Shown piece after piece: positions 1 to 6,926 of a stretch of 29,443 nucleotides of DNA; positions within the stretch are counted from its first letter, which is position 1, and each line of letters opens with the position of its first letter. The position numbers and the translations under genes are program-made. A model generated the notes under the pieces. It was not told the DNA's origin and searched no databases. It saw only the letters and a program-made list of their open reading frames with translations. Origin of the DNA: a virus. The stretch covers positions 1 through 29,443 of the IMG/VR virus record IMGVR_UViG_3300044637_002739; one strand, 5' to 3'.

Positions 1-1382
1 GAGTAGGTCGGTCCAATATTAGTATGATAGAAATTAACTACAGCATATTTAGATGGATATTTTAAATCAGCCCTTAACTTTTTATTAGAGTAATAAAGAT
101 CAATATTAAATATTTCTAAACTTGATTTGAACTTTTGAGCAAATGAAGCTAAAGTTGTTTCAGCTGAATAAGTCCAACCATAAGTATAATAGTATCTATC
201 AGATGTTAAAAATAATTGAGCGCTTAAAAAATCTTCAAATGCAAAGTTATTTTCAACACCAACATAAGTAGGGTTTGCCCAATAATCGGTATTTTCGGGT
301 GTTATATTAGATGTTGCTAAATTACTTATACTTTGAGTATAAGCGACTACACATTGGTATATCTTACCATTCCAAATAACCTGATCTTCTACATTAAAAG
401 CAGTAGTTGAAGTAATCTCTCTAAATTCTTGTATAGCAGCCACTTTGTAGAAATTTGTAGCTGATGATTGACTCGCGACAATTCTAAATTCAGTTCCCGG
501 TTTTAAACCCTGTGGATATCTCAGAAGTTCTTTGATTTCTATTCTGTTACCATTAAGTGTCATACCACCCTGATAAACCAAAGGAACGTCAGTTCTTGTA
601 AGAACCTCCATTATCAAATTTGTGTCCAAAGGTAGATCATTTCTATCTAAAGAATATTCAAAATGTGTTAGATCATTAAAATTTGAACTTGTGACTGTTA
701 TGATTCCATCATTTTTATCACTACCCACTATATTTAATTTTCTACCATAGTAATATTCATCAAAAAATTCTCTTTCGTTCCATAATGAAAGTTTTGGTAT
801 ATAATTAGAATCTCTGTAATCATAAACACCAAAAGCATTAACACCAGAAATAGTAATATCAATATAATTTTCAGGTTCTATATAAGTGGATTGATATTGA
901 GCCTCAAAAGTAGCATTATCCATCATGGAAACTACCATTATTTTACTACCACCAGTTGAAATTACAGTATAGACTTGATTTGTATTATTAAACTCTAAAA
1001 ATGTAGTATCAAACTTAATTAAAGTTCCAATTGGAAACTTTGTTTCAAACCCATCACCATAAATCCACTTAGTATAGAAAGCAGGATCATTGTTTACTGG
1101 CTCTATTTTACTTACTCTTTCTTCAACTAAAGTCTTAGAACCATAAAAATGAAATCCCTTTTCATTAAATAGTTGAAATTTTTTAGTGGTCAATTCACCA
1201 GGTAACTCATATTCAAAAGAAGGTATATTTTCTAAGGTATAGACAGCTGCTGTTTTGTAAGTATCTGTAGAATTTTTGTGAAACAGTATATCACCTTCAA
1301 AACGATCAGTGGTTTCATTGTATTTAAAATTTAAATAATCACCCTCTTTGTTGAAGAAGAACAGTTTTTTGTGATTTGACAT
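1..1382 (-). CDS. Large virion-type protein, 5' part only (runs off the window)
   Basis: An open frame starts at an ATG at 1380-1382 and reads leftward without a stop to the window edge, giving about 460 residues of the N-terminal part. The N-terminus reads MSNHKKLFFFNKEGDYLNF. The sequence is rich in Y, F, N, T and S with many short beta-type stretches and has no signal peptide or membrane segment, which suits a tail, baseplate or fibre protein. Around residues 325-370 the pattern VIWNGKIYQC followed by DYW resembles the small aromatic carbohydrate-binding modules of the CBM5/12 type, so sugar binding is possible but unproven. A TAATATATAC element lies 19 nt before the start, as for other late genes here. 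I do not recognise the family; the missing C-terminus may hold the diagnostic part. Confidence 0.75.
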   Translation of the reverse strand, partial: MSNHKKLFFFNKEGDYLNFKYNETTDRFEGDILFHKNSTDTYKTAAVYTLENIPSFEYELPGELTTKKFQLFNEKGFHFYGSKTLVEERVSKIEPVNNDPAFYTKWIYGDGFETKFPIGTLIKFDTTFLEFNNTNQVYTVISTGGSKIMVVSMMDNATFEAQYQSTYIEPENYIDITISGVNAFGVYDYRDSNYIPKLSLWNEREFFDEYYYGRKLNIVGSDKNDGIITVTSSNFNDLTHFEYSLDRNDLPLDTNLIMEVLTRTDVPLVYQGGMTLNGNRIEIKELLRYPQGLKPGTEFRIVASQSSATNFYKVAAIQEFREITSTTAFNVEDQVIWNGKIYQCVVAYTQSISNLATSNITPENTDYWANPTYVGVENNFAFEDFLSAQLFLTSDRYYYTYGWTYSAETTLASFAQKFKSSLEIFNIDLYYSNKKLRADLKYPSKYAVVNFYHTNIGPTY

Positions 1383-1401
1383 CTATTAATATGACTTTTG
1401 A

Positions 1402-1411
1402 GTATATATTA
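1402..1411 (-). promoter_or_regulatory. Candidate late promoter element (TAATATATAC)
   Basis: Exact match to the recurrent TWATATATAM 10-mer, 19 nt before the start of the minus-strand virion-type gene ending at 1382. Confidence 0.45.
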
Positions 1412-1437
1412 ATTTTACATTTCTCAATCAAAGAAAA

Positions 1438-1447
1438 TAATATATAA
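1438..1447 (+). promoter_or_regulatory. Candidate late promoter element (TAATATATAA)
   Basis: Exact match to the recurrent 10-mer, only 3 nt before the ATG at 1451. If it is a -10 element, the mRNA would be leaderless. Confidence 0.4.
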
Positions 1448-1450
1448 GAT

Positions 1451-1813
1451 ATGGGTAAAATTAACAATTATGATGATTTTCTAAATGAAGAATTCTTCAG
1501 AAAGATTTTTAAAAAAGGAAAACAACCACAAAAGTCACAAATTGACTCATGTGTTGCGGAAATATTAGATTTTCTAAATGAAAACGGTATTTATACTTGG
1601 GATGATTTTCTTTATTCTAAAAAAGCTGATAAATATATTATAAATAAGATAATTGACACATCTACTAAAAACATGAAAGAACTAGAAGAGGTGAGATTTA
1701 AATTAAGACTTGAATTATCAAGTAGACAACAATTAAAAGACTATTTAAAAGAGCTTGAATCAAATGAAGAATATGAAAAATGTGCTTTAATAGTTAAAAA
1801 ACTAAGTAACTAA
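1451..1813 (+). CDS. Small protein with UVR-like C-terminal helix pair
   Basis: A 120-residue charged, mostly helical protein with no signal peptide or membrane segment. The last 30 residues (RQQLKDYLKELESNEEYEKC and onward) look like the UVR motif of UvrB, UvrC and ClpC-type proteins: two short helices with a central acidic E-Y/F-E-K/A turn, usually a protein-interaction element. A related C-terminus is seen in the 62-residue protein at 3100-3288. The start sits 3 nt after a TAATATATAA element. The next gene follows after 15 nt on the same strand. The function is unknown; the UVR resemblance is by eye only. Confidence 0.75.
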   Translation: MGKINNYDDFLNEEFFRKIFKKGKQPQKSQIDSCVAEILDFLNENGIYTWDDFLYSKKADKYIINKIIDTSTKNMKELEEVRFKLRLELSSRQQLKDYLKELESNEEYEKCALIVKKLSN

Positions 1814-1828
1814 AAAATAACTAAATAT

Positions 1829-2839
1829 ATGAAGGTTAAAAAATTTAACGATAAGAAGAAAGAAGAAGGAAAAGATATTCTTTTCAGTGCTAAATCTTTA
1901 GAAAAAGATAAAGAAGACAAACCATCTTTTAAAACATCAGTAGATGACCAAGAAAAAGTCGAGAAAGAATTCAAAAAAGAATTAGATAAGATTGAAAAAT
2001 TTGAATCCTTTATTACAATAAGTATAACAAATGACGATGATGATTTAGGAATCTCAGATGACTTTGGTAGACCAACCGATGAATACGAAGTTGATAAACA
2101 ATCAAGTATAGAACTCAGAGGTGCTGATTTTTTAGAAGATGAGATTGATAGCGATTACCAAGAAAGCGAAATGTCAGGATGTGGATGTTGTGGTAACTGT
2201 TCTGGAGAACAAGATTGCGAATGTGGATGTGAAAATTGCAAATGTTCACCTGATGAGAATATACAAAGAGCTTCTGATTTTATCAATTCTCTTTTTTCAG
2301 AAAATCTTAAATACCATTTAGATAATAATAAACCTATTACTGAAAATATATTTAGACCAGGTTCTGAATCTTTTTATGATGTTATTAAAGAAGCTCGTAA
2401 ATTATTTGATTTAGGAAGAGTTAAGTTATGTGATATTGACAAAGAAATTTATGAATCAACTGAAATTGGAAAATTTGGATATTTCAATGGTGAACTGGTT
2501 CCTTTAGATTTACCAATGGAAAACATTGAATCTATACAAGAAGCAGAATACAAAGGTAAAGAAGTTGAATTAAATCATCCAATGAGAAATACAAAATCAG
2601 GTAAGAAATACTATGTATATGTTAAGAATCCTAAGACTAAAAAAATAATTCGTGTGAATTTTGGAGATGTTAAAGGAGGATTAACTGCTAAAGTTAGTGA
2701 TCCAGAAGCTAGAAAGAATTTCGCTTCAAGACATAAATGTTCAACTAAAAAAGATAAAACTAAAGCAGGTTACTGGGCATGCAGACTAAACAAATACGGT
2801 CATTTGTTTGGAGGCAAAACTTATCCGGGATTCTGGTAA
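1829..2839 (+). CDS. Protein with nine-cysteine cluster and phage C-terminal domain
   Basis: A 336-residue protein in three parts. Residues 1-110 are very charged (K/E/D) and probably disordered. Residues 118-139 hold nine cysteines (118, 120, 121, 124, 130, 132, 134, 137, 139), a density typical of metal-binding clusters. A helical middle part follows. From about residue 245 the C-terminus has K-K-Y-Y-V-Y-V, P-K-T-K-K-I-I-R-V-N-F-G-D and then RHKC...KTKAGYWACR. As I recall, this pattern recurs at the C-terminus of many T4-like cyanophage and pelagiphage proteins of uncertain, possibly virion, function. The start follows the preceding gene by 15 nt with an A-rich leader and no Shine-Dalgarno sequence. 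Metal binding and a virion role are inferences. Confidence 0.8.
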   Translation: MKVKKFNDKKKEEGKDILFSAKSLEKDKEDKPSFKTSVDDQEKVEKEFKKELDKIEKFESFITISITNDDDDLGISDDFGRPTDEYEVDKQSSIELRGADFLEDEIDSDYQESEMSGCGCCGNCSGEQDCECGCENCKCSPDENIQRASDFINSLFSENLKYHLDNNKPITENIFRPGSESFYDVIKEARKLFDLGRVKLCDIDKEIYESTEIGKFGYFNGELVPLDLPMENIESIQEAEYKGKEVELNHPMRNTKSGKKYYVYVKNPKTKKIIRVNFGDVKGGLTAKVSDPEARKNFASRHKCSTKKDKTKAGYWACRLNKYGHLFGGKTYPGFW

Positions 2840-2858
2840 AAAATTATATAACTATGAA

Positions 2859-3125
2859 ATGTTACCATTTCAAGAAAATAAAATAAGTGATAATACTTTT
2901 ATCAGAATATTCAGTCAAAATACTGATTCTGGTGAGTTTATGTGGCACAGAGATCATGAAAATCGTATTGTTGAATCTATTTGCGAAACAGATTGGATGA
3001 TTCAAATAGATAACGAATTACCAAAAGTAATAGAAGGTGAAGTGTTTATACCAATGGGCGCTTATCATAGGCTAATAAAAGGAACAGGTGATTTAAAAAT
3101 CAATCTAACAAAACTGGTAAATTAA
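2859..3125 (+). CDS. Small cupin-like protein
   Basis: An 88-residue protein beginning MLPFQENKIS. The core reads GEFMWHRDHENR, then DWMIQIDNELP, then VFIPMGAYHRLIKGTG. The spaced histidines (HRDH and YHR) and the beta-rich pattern fit a minimal cupin. Similar short proteins with WHRD..DR and IP...YHR blocks occur, to my knowledge, in T4-like marine phages, with unknown activity. I chose the ATG at 2859. A TTG at 2808 in the same frame would add 17 residues and overlap the previous gene by 32 nt, which is less likely but not excluded. The 3' end overlaps the convergent gene at 3100-3288 by 26 nt. Metal binding is inferred from the histidines. Confidence 0.7.
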   Translation: MLPFQENKISDNTFIRIFSQNTDSGEFMWHRDHENRIVESICETDWMIQIDNELPKVIEGEVFIPMGAYHRLIKGTGDLKINLTKLVN

Positions 3126-3288
3126 ATCTATTTTCAATAAATTTATTTAATTCAATACATTTTTCAAATTCATCAATTTCTGCAAGTTCCAGAACTACTC
3201 GCCGCAAATATCTTCTTGAATATATTTTAAGTTCCTTAGAATAAGGTTTTCCAGATAAACATCTATCATAAACTTCAATAGGGTTCAT
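3100..3288 (-). CDS. Very small charged protein downstream of gp47-like gene
   Basis: A 62-residue helical protein whose ATG lies one base after the stop of the gp47-like gene, so the two are almost certainly co-transcribed. The C-terminal half (RRVVLELAEIDEFEKC and onward) has the same E-F/Y-E-K-C turn between helices as the protein at 1451-1813, again resembling a UVR-type motif. Its 3' end runs 26 nt into the convergent cupin-like gene. The function is unknown. The tight coupling to a recombination nuclease suggests a DNA-related or regulatory accessory role, but nothing in the sequence proves this. Confidence 0.6.
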   Translation of the reverse strand: MNPIEVYDRCLSGKPYSKELKIYSRRYLRRVVLELAEIDEFEKCIELNKFIENRFNLPVLLD

Positions 3289-3289
3289 T

Positions 3290-4417
3290 TTAATCGTTTT
3301 GTGCGTTATAATTATCTTTATAAATCTTGATTATCTCATCAAATTCTGAAATAACTCCAGATTTGAACTTTTCGTTGTCGTATTTTTGTTTTAGAATATA
3401 CTCTTTAACATAGTCCTCATAATCTAAAGAAATGGAAATATCCATAGTTTCTTCATCGATTTCAATTGACTCATTCAACTCATCATCATCTTGTAATTCT
3501 TTAGTGATGTCGTCAATATACTCAACAGAAGCAAAATTACTCTTTTCTAATATAATTTCCAATTTTCTTCTTAACTTTCTATTAGAGATAAGTAGGTTAT
3601 TAGATATAGCAATATCAATATAGTCTTTAGAATCTTTTAAGTTTTCAAGTGTTTGAACACCATCTTCATCGATAACTCTTACTTTCTTAAATACCGGAGA
3701 TACATTATTAGGAATAAACTCTTCAGTTTCATCATCAACATTTATAACAAAAATTCCTTTTTGATCACCATAGTCATTTCTATCCATTTGAAAAACAGAA
3801 CCAACAAAAGTAAAGTTTTTATTAGTTTGAACTAAGTGAATATGACCTGAATAAACTCCTTTAAATGCTGAGAAGTTTTCAATATCAATTTTATCAGAGT
3901 TTTTATGAGCAACTGAAGTAAGGTGCATTCTACAACCATTCAAATCAGAGTGACAGAATAAATAGTCACAATCTCTATTTTCATCAATGCTTTTTATTTG
4001 TTCAATTCTCTTTTCAATATAAGGCATCATTAGAATCTTCTTACCATTCCATTCAATTTTAGTAACTTTGTCATAAATTGAAACATTAGGAATATATCTA
4101 AAAGGTCTAATTGAGTTAATTTCAGAAGCTGATTTAGACCACAAATCGTGATTTCCAATAATGATATGAGTAGGAGCTATTTTAGATAGTTCTTCAACAA
4201 CATCCATTCCATAATTAAGAAGATTAATAGGAATAACGTTCCTGTTATCAAAAAGGTCACCTAAATGAACTATGATATCCCCGGGTTGAATTCTTTTTTT
4301 TAAAGTTGGAATAAGAAAATCTTCAAAGTATTCTCTATGAACTTTATACCACTTATCAACTGAATTAGGATAACCTAAACCAATATGTGTATCACCTATT
4401 AGATAAATCTTTGCCAT
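3290..4417 (-). CDS. 47: gp47-like recombination endonuclease subunit (Mre11/SbcD family)
   Basis: A 375-residue calcineurin-like metallophosphoesterase (T4 gp47 is about 340). All family motifs are present: GDTH at 8-11, GDLFDNR at 53-59, GNHD at 88-91, the CHSD histidine at 156 and GHIH at 191-194. In T4 gp47 pairs with the ATPase gp46 to resect double-strand ends for recombination-dependent replication. No gp46 homologue is visible in this window. Residues 250-375 are acidic, as expected of the partner-binding region. A TATAAATA box, identical to the T4 late promoter core, lies at 4440-4447, 22 nt before the start. The 62-residue gene at 3100-3288 follows with one base between. Confidence 0.93.
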   Translation of the reverse strand: MAKIYLIGDTHIGLGYPNSVDKWYKVHREYFEDFLIPTLKKRIQPGDIIVHLGDLFDNRNVIPINLLNYGMDVVEELSKIAPTHIIIGNHDLWSKSASEINSIRPFRYIPNVSIYDKVTKIEWNGKKILMMPYIEKRIEQIKSIDENRDCDYLFCHSDLNGCRMHLTSVAHKNSDKIDIENFSAFKGVYSGHIHLVQTNKNFTFVGSVFQMDRNDYGDQKGIFVINVDDETEEFIPNNVSPVFKKVRVIDEDGVQTLENLKDSKDYIDIAISNNLLISNRKLRRKLEIILEKSNFASVEYIDDITKELQDDDELNESIEIDEETMDISISLDYEDYVKEYILKQKYDNEKFKSGVISEFDEIIKIYKDNYNAQND

Positions 4418-4439
4418 ATTAATATACTTTTTTACTTAG

Positions 4440-4447
4440 TATTTATA
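4440..4447 (-). promoter_or_regulatory. TATAAATA box upstream of gp47-like gene
   Basis: On the minus strand this reads TATAAATA, the exact T4 late -10 core, 22 nt before the gp47-like start. In so AT-rich a genome the match could be chance. Confidence 0.3.
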
Positions 4448-4467
4448 GTCTAAAAACACAAATAGTT

Positions 4468-4818
4468 TTACTCTTCGTTTTTTTCAGATTTTCTTCTAGC
4501 TTCTCTAGCGCATTTTTCACAACCACTACCAGAATACAAATGAGCGTCTGGTGTTTGTTCAAAAACTCCATGAACTGGACATATTATTTTGACTTTAGTT
4601 CTGCAATTTTCATAAAGAACTAAATCATAATTATACTTATTATTGTGTTTAATTCTAGATCTAATTATAAAATCTTTACTTTTTTTATTTTTTCTATTTA
4701 AAGCATTAAACTCTTTTTCAATCGATTTCTCTTTTGATTTGCAATTTTTATTACAGAACTTTCTATCTGGTCTACCATATTTTATTTCCTTACCACAATA
4801 TCTATAATTACAGTTCAT
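4468..4818 (-). CDS. Zinc-finger protein with endonuclease-associated repeat domain
   Basis: A 116-residue protein with two cysteine-rich parts. Residues 3-26 have C-x4-C then F-C-x3-C (CNYRYCGKEI, FCNKNC), a likely zinc finger. Residues 57-105 read HNNKYNYDLVLYENCRTKVK, then ICPVHGVFEQTP, then GSGCEKCA. This is the short domain (DUF723-like) often seen next to or fused with phage homing-type and Vsr-like nucleases, where it is thought to bind DNA. No nuclease catalytic core is present, so this may be a remnant or a stand-alone DNA-binding protein. It ends 50 nt before the gp47-like start, on the same strand. Confidence 0.75.
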   Translation of the reverse strand: MNCNYRYCGKEIKYGRPDRKFCNKNCKSKEKSIEKEFNALNRKNKKSKDFIIRSRIKHNNKYNYDLVLYENCRTKVKIICPVHGVFEQTPDAHLYSGSGCEKCAREARRKSEKNEE

Positions 4819-4902
4819 TGATTATCTATTAAATATAAAAAGTGGAAAAGGCAAAATTTACAACATATTTGAAGTAAAACGACTTAGAGATAAAAACATG
4901 AA

Positions 4903-4912
4903 AAATATATAA
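4903..4912 (+). promoter_or_regulatory. Candidate late promoter element (AAATATATAA)
   Basis: One base off the recurrent 10-mer, 28 nt before the tail tube start, in the spacing class shared with other major structural genes. Confidence 0.35.
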
Positions 4913-4940
4913 AGAAAAGTACAAAAAATAATTAAAAAGT

Positions 4941-5561
4941 ATGGCATTACCACATTTTACACAAGTAACAAATGCAGGCTCACCGGGTGGACCAGGAACT
5001 CTACCAGATGAAGTAGTATATCTTAACTTGTTTGAGATAACTTTTATCTTACCAGTTATCTTACAAGCACAGGGAAGAGATCCTATCTTATTGCTTCAAA
5101 ACGCAACTAAAATCGACTTAAACTTAACTGAATTCGACGTTGCAGAAAAAACTCAGAGATTTAAATACTCTACAAGATTATTTATGGCACCCCCAACTAA
5201 AACGGATGTGGCATTTTCTATTCCGATGCAAGTAAACGTGAATCAAGCTGGTTCTATGGAAACTTGGAATACAATGAAAGCTTGGTATGATTTAGTATTT
5301 AACTCTCAAAACGGAGCTCTTCACTACAAATCTGATATTATCGGAACGGTTATTGTTAACCAACACGATAAAAAAGGTGTGGTTCTTAGAAGAGTAACTT
5401 TCCAAAACGTTCAATTAAAGAAAATTGGAGGTTATGGACTTGACTGGGGTTCTAACGCAATCATTGAAAACGTTGCATTAGACTTCGTAGCTGACTACTT
5501 TATCGACGAATATATCGATCAAAACTTCAGAATCGAGCCACCATTGGTTTCTGGATATTAA
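4941..5561 (+). CDS. 19: Tail tube protein (gp19-like)
   Basis: A 206-residue beta-rich protein (T4 gp19 is 163). After a short N-terminus it reads YLNLFEITFILP, a long beta region, then TWNTMKAWYDLVF and a closing GYGLDWGSNAIIENVALDF, the pattern of the gp19/phage tail tube family in which stacked hexamers form the channel inside the sheath. The gene is monocistronic on the plus strand, opposite to the sheath and baseplate genes, and ends in a strong terminator at 5581-5604. The related tube-like baseplate proteins gp48 and gp54 are alternatives, but those are usually longer. Its codon use favours more C-ending codons than its neighbours, as expected of a highly expressed structural gene. 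Confidence 0.82.
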   Translation: MALPHFTQVTNAGSPGGPGTLPDEVVYLNLFEITFILPVILQAQGRDPILLLQNATKIDLNLTEFDVAEKTQRFKYSTRLFMAPPTKTDVAFSIPMQVNVNQAGSMETWNTMKAWYDLVFNSQNGALHYKSDIIGTVIVNQHDKKGVVLRRVTFQNVQLKKIGGYGLDWGSNAIIENVALDFVADYFIDEYIDQNFRIEPPLVSGY

Positions 5562-5578
5562 TAAAATTAATACAAATA

Positions 5579-5608
5579 AAAAACCCATCAAATTTGATGG
5601 GTTTTTTT
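5579..5608. terminator. Bidirectional terminator between tail tube and gp51-like genes
   Basis: AAACCCATCAAA and TTTGATGGGTTT form a perfect palindrome flanked by A- and T-runs, between convergent genes ending at 5561 (+) and 5627 (-). It can serve both strands. Confidence 0.85.
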
Positions 5609-5626
5609 GTTTTATAATGTTTGTAA

Positions 5627-5881
5627 TTAGAAGCTTGGCATACTAAAGTTTCCAAAGTTAGGAGAACTCATATTTCTCATCATGCCGTCATAATTTGGCA
5701 TTCCTTTAGATTGTTCACCTTCCTGTTTCTTACGAGAAGAATCCTCTTCTTCACTAAGTTCATTAACAAGTTTGATGTTTTCTTCCAATAACCAAAATGG
5801 CCAACTATCAATTGCAGATTCTTGTAATCTCCAGTGTTTTTGAAGTAACAACTTATTCTTTAATATATGCGTCAAAGGCAT
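5627..5881 (-). CDS. Small baseplate-associated protein (gp51-like candidate)
   Basis: An 84-residue protein starting at the ATG at 5879-5881, overlapping the end of the gp26-like gene by 29 nt. It opens with hydrophobic/basic MPLTHILKNK, has a central WPFWLLEENIKLVNEL helix, then a charged E/K/Q linker and a flexible M/N/S/F-rich tail. In T4, gene 51 (baseplate hub assembly) lies directly after gene 26, so position supports a gp51-like role; sequence similarity is weak. A GTG at 5953 would extend it deep into the preceding gene and is unlikely. Confidence 0.6.
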   Translation of the reverse strand: MPLTHILKNKLLLQKHWRLQESAIDSWPFWLLEENIKLVNELSEEEDSSRKKQEGEQSKGMPNYDGMMRNMSSPNFGNFSMPSF

Positions 5882-6788
5882 CTGGAACAACGAAAATACC
5901 TGAGGCTCCGTTGGGAAATTGCATATCTGTGCGGACCTCCTCACCGCACTCACAAGTTGATTTTAATTCAGAAATACCAATAGTCATTTTTCCAACAGCT
6001 GCATTAAGGAATTGAAAAGAGATATCATCCATTTCTTCAAACTCTTTTACTTTTGACTTAACACCATCAATAGTAATTGAAGATCTCCCAGGCATTAAGA
6101 AAGGAATAATTTTTAAAAAGGCCAAGTTTGGAGTTCTTTTTTCTTGATTTTCTCTAATGATATAATCAGTGAAAGCTTTTTGTAGACCTATATTTGGAGG
6201 ACAAAGTTCAAAGAATTTACCATTTACAGTTTTAAACTGAAATGTTCTTGTAGCAAGATTAAAATATTTTTCTAACTTCTCATCCATTTCATGGAAATGG
6301 AAGTTACTTCTTACTAATTCAACTTTCAACTCATTCCCACAACCACACTTAACAGTAACTGCTAAAGCATTTCCTTGTTGGAATGTCAACTCTCTGATTA
6401 AGAAAATTAAAAATAATCTGTCTTGGTCTTTAATCTCTAAATAAGAACCTATTTTGCCATCAGGGAATTTAATACGAACACATGCTTGAAGCATATCATT
6501 CATTTTTTCAACAATATCATAGAAGTTGTTATCATCAACCATTGCATAGGATTGAATCTCTCTAACTTGCGCTGGACGAACCATAAATAGTGTTCCTGTA
6601 GGATAAAACTGACCACAAGGCAATTCTCTGATATCCATATTGAAATATTGCAAGTCACTAGTTCTATTTACCTGTGGATTCTCCACAAAAGGAATATCAC
6701 CCGAAGCTTCTTTTTGACCTTGATCTAAGTCTTGTAAATGTCTTTTTAGGTAATCCTCTTCCGACATTTCATTTTTATTATTTGACAT
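5853..6788 (-). CDS. 26: Baseplate hub protein (gp26-like)
   Basis: A 311-residue protein (T4 gp26 is 208) of the T4 baseplate family. After a charged N-terminus of about 50 residues come RELPCGQFYPTGTLFMVRP and a helical region with DQDRLFLIFLIREL, then two C-x-C pairs, KCGCGNE (148/150) and CECGEE (about 279/281), which probably bind zinc. In T4 gp26 belongs to the central hub on which the baseplate is built. The C-terminal end overlaps the small gp51-like gene, as expected from T4 gene order. Two overlapping TATATA-type elements lie at 6809-6827. Confidence 0.8.
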   Translation of the reverse strand: MSNNKNEMSEEDYLKRHLQDLDQGQKEASGDIPFVENPQVNRTSDLQYFNMDIRELPCGQFYPTGTLFMVRPAQVREIQSYAMVDDNNFYDIVEKMNDMLQACVRIKFPDGKIGSYLEIKDQDRLFLIFLIRELTFQQGNALAVTVKCGCGNELKVELVRSNFHFHEMDEKLEKYFNLATRTFQFKTVNGKFFELCPPNIGLQKAFTDYIIRENQEKRTPNLAFLKIIPFLMPGRSSITIDGVKSKVKEFEEMDDISFQFLNAAVGKMTIGISELKSTCECGEEVRTDMQFPNGASGIFVVPDAFDAYIKE

Positions 6789-6808
6789 ATAATTTTAGAT
6801 TATTTTTT

Positions 6809-6818
6809 TTATATATTA
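6809..6818 (-). promoter_or_regulatory. Candidate late promoter element (TAATATATAA)
   Basis: Exact match to the recurrent 10-mer, 20 nt before the gp26-like start, with a second partial copy (TAATATATG on the minus strand) just upstream at 6819-6827. Confidence 0.45.
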
Positions 6819-6875
6819 CATATATTATCTCCTCTATTATAATCTAAATTCACTAAAAAGTTTTATTTAAATAAA

Positions 6876-6909
6876 AAAACCCTCAACTTTTTAAGGTTGA
6901 GGGTTTTAA
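6876..6909 (-). terminator. Terminator after the sheath gene
   Basis: Read on the minus strand, ACCCTCAACC pairs with GTTGAGGGT around a short A/T loop and is followed by a T-run. It lies 18-51 nt past the stop of the sheath gene and so isolates it from the gp26-like gene. Confidence 0.8.
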
Positions 6910-6926
6910 ATTATTTTTCTTAAAGA

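Noticed and set aside
2139-2321. A 60-residue frame overlapping the cysteine-cluster gene
   Set aside because: It lies wholly inside the 336-residue gene, has no leader of its own, and its composition is that of a shifted frame.
3432-3835. Serine/isoleucine-rich plus-strand frames opposite the gp47-like gene
   Set aside because: They are antisense shadows of the acidic C-terminal part of the nuclease.
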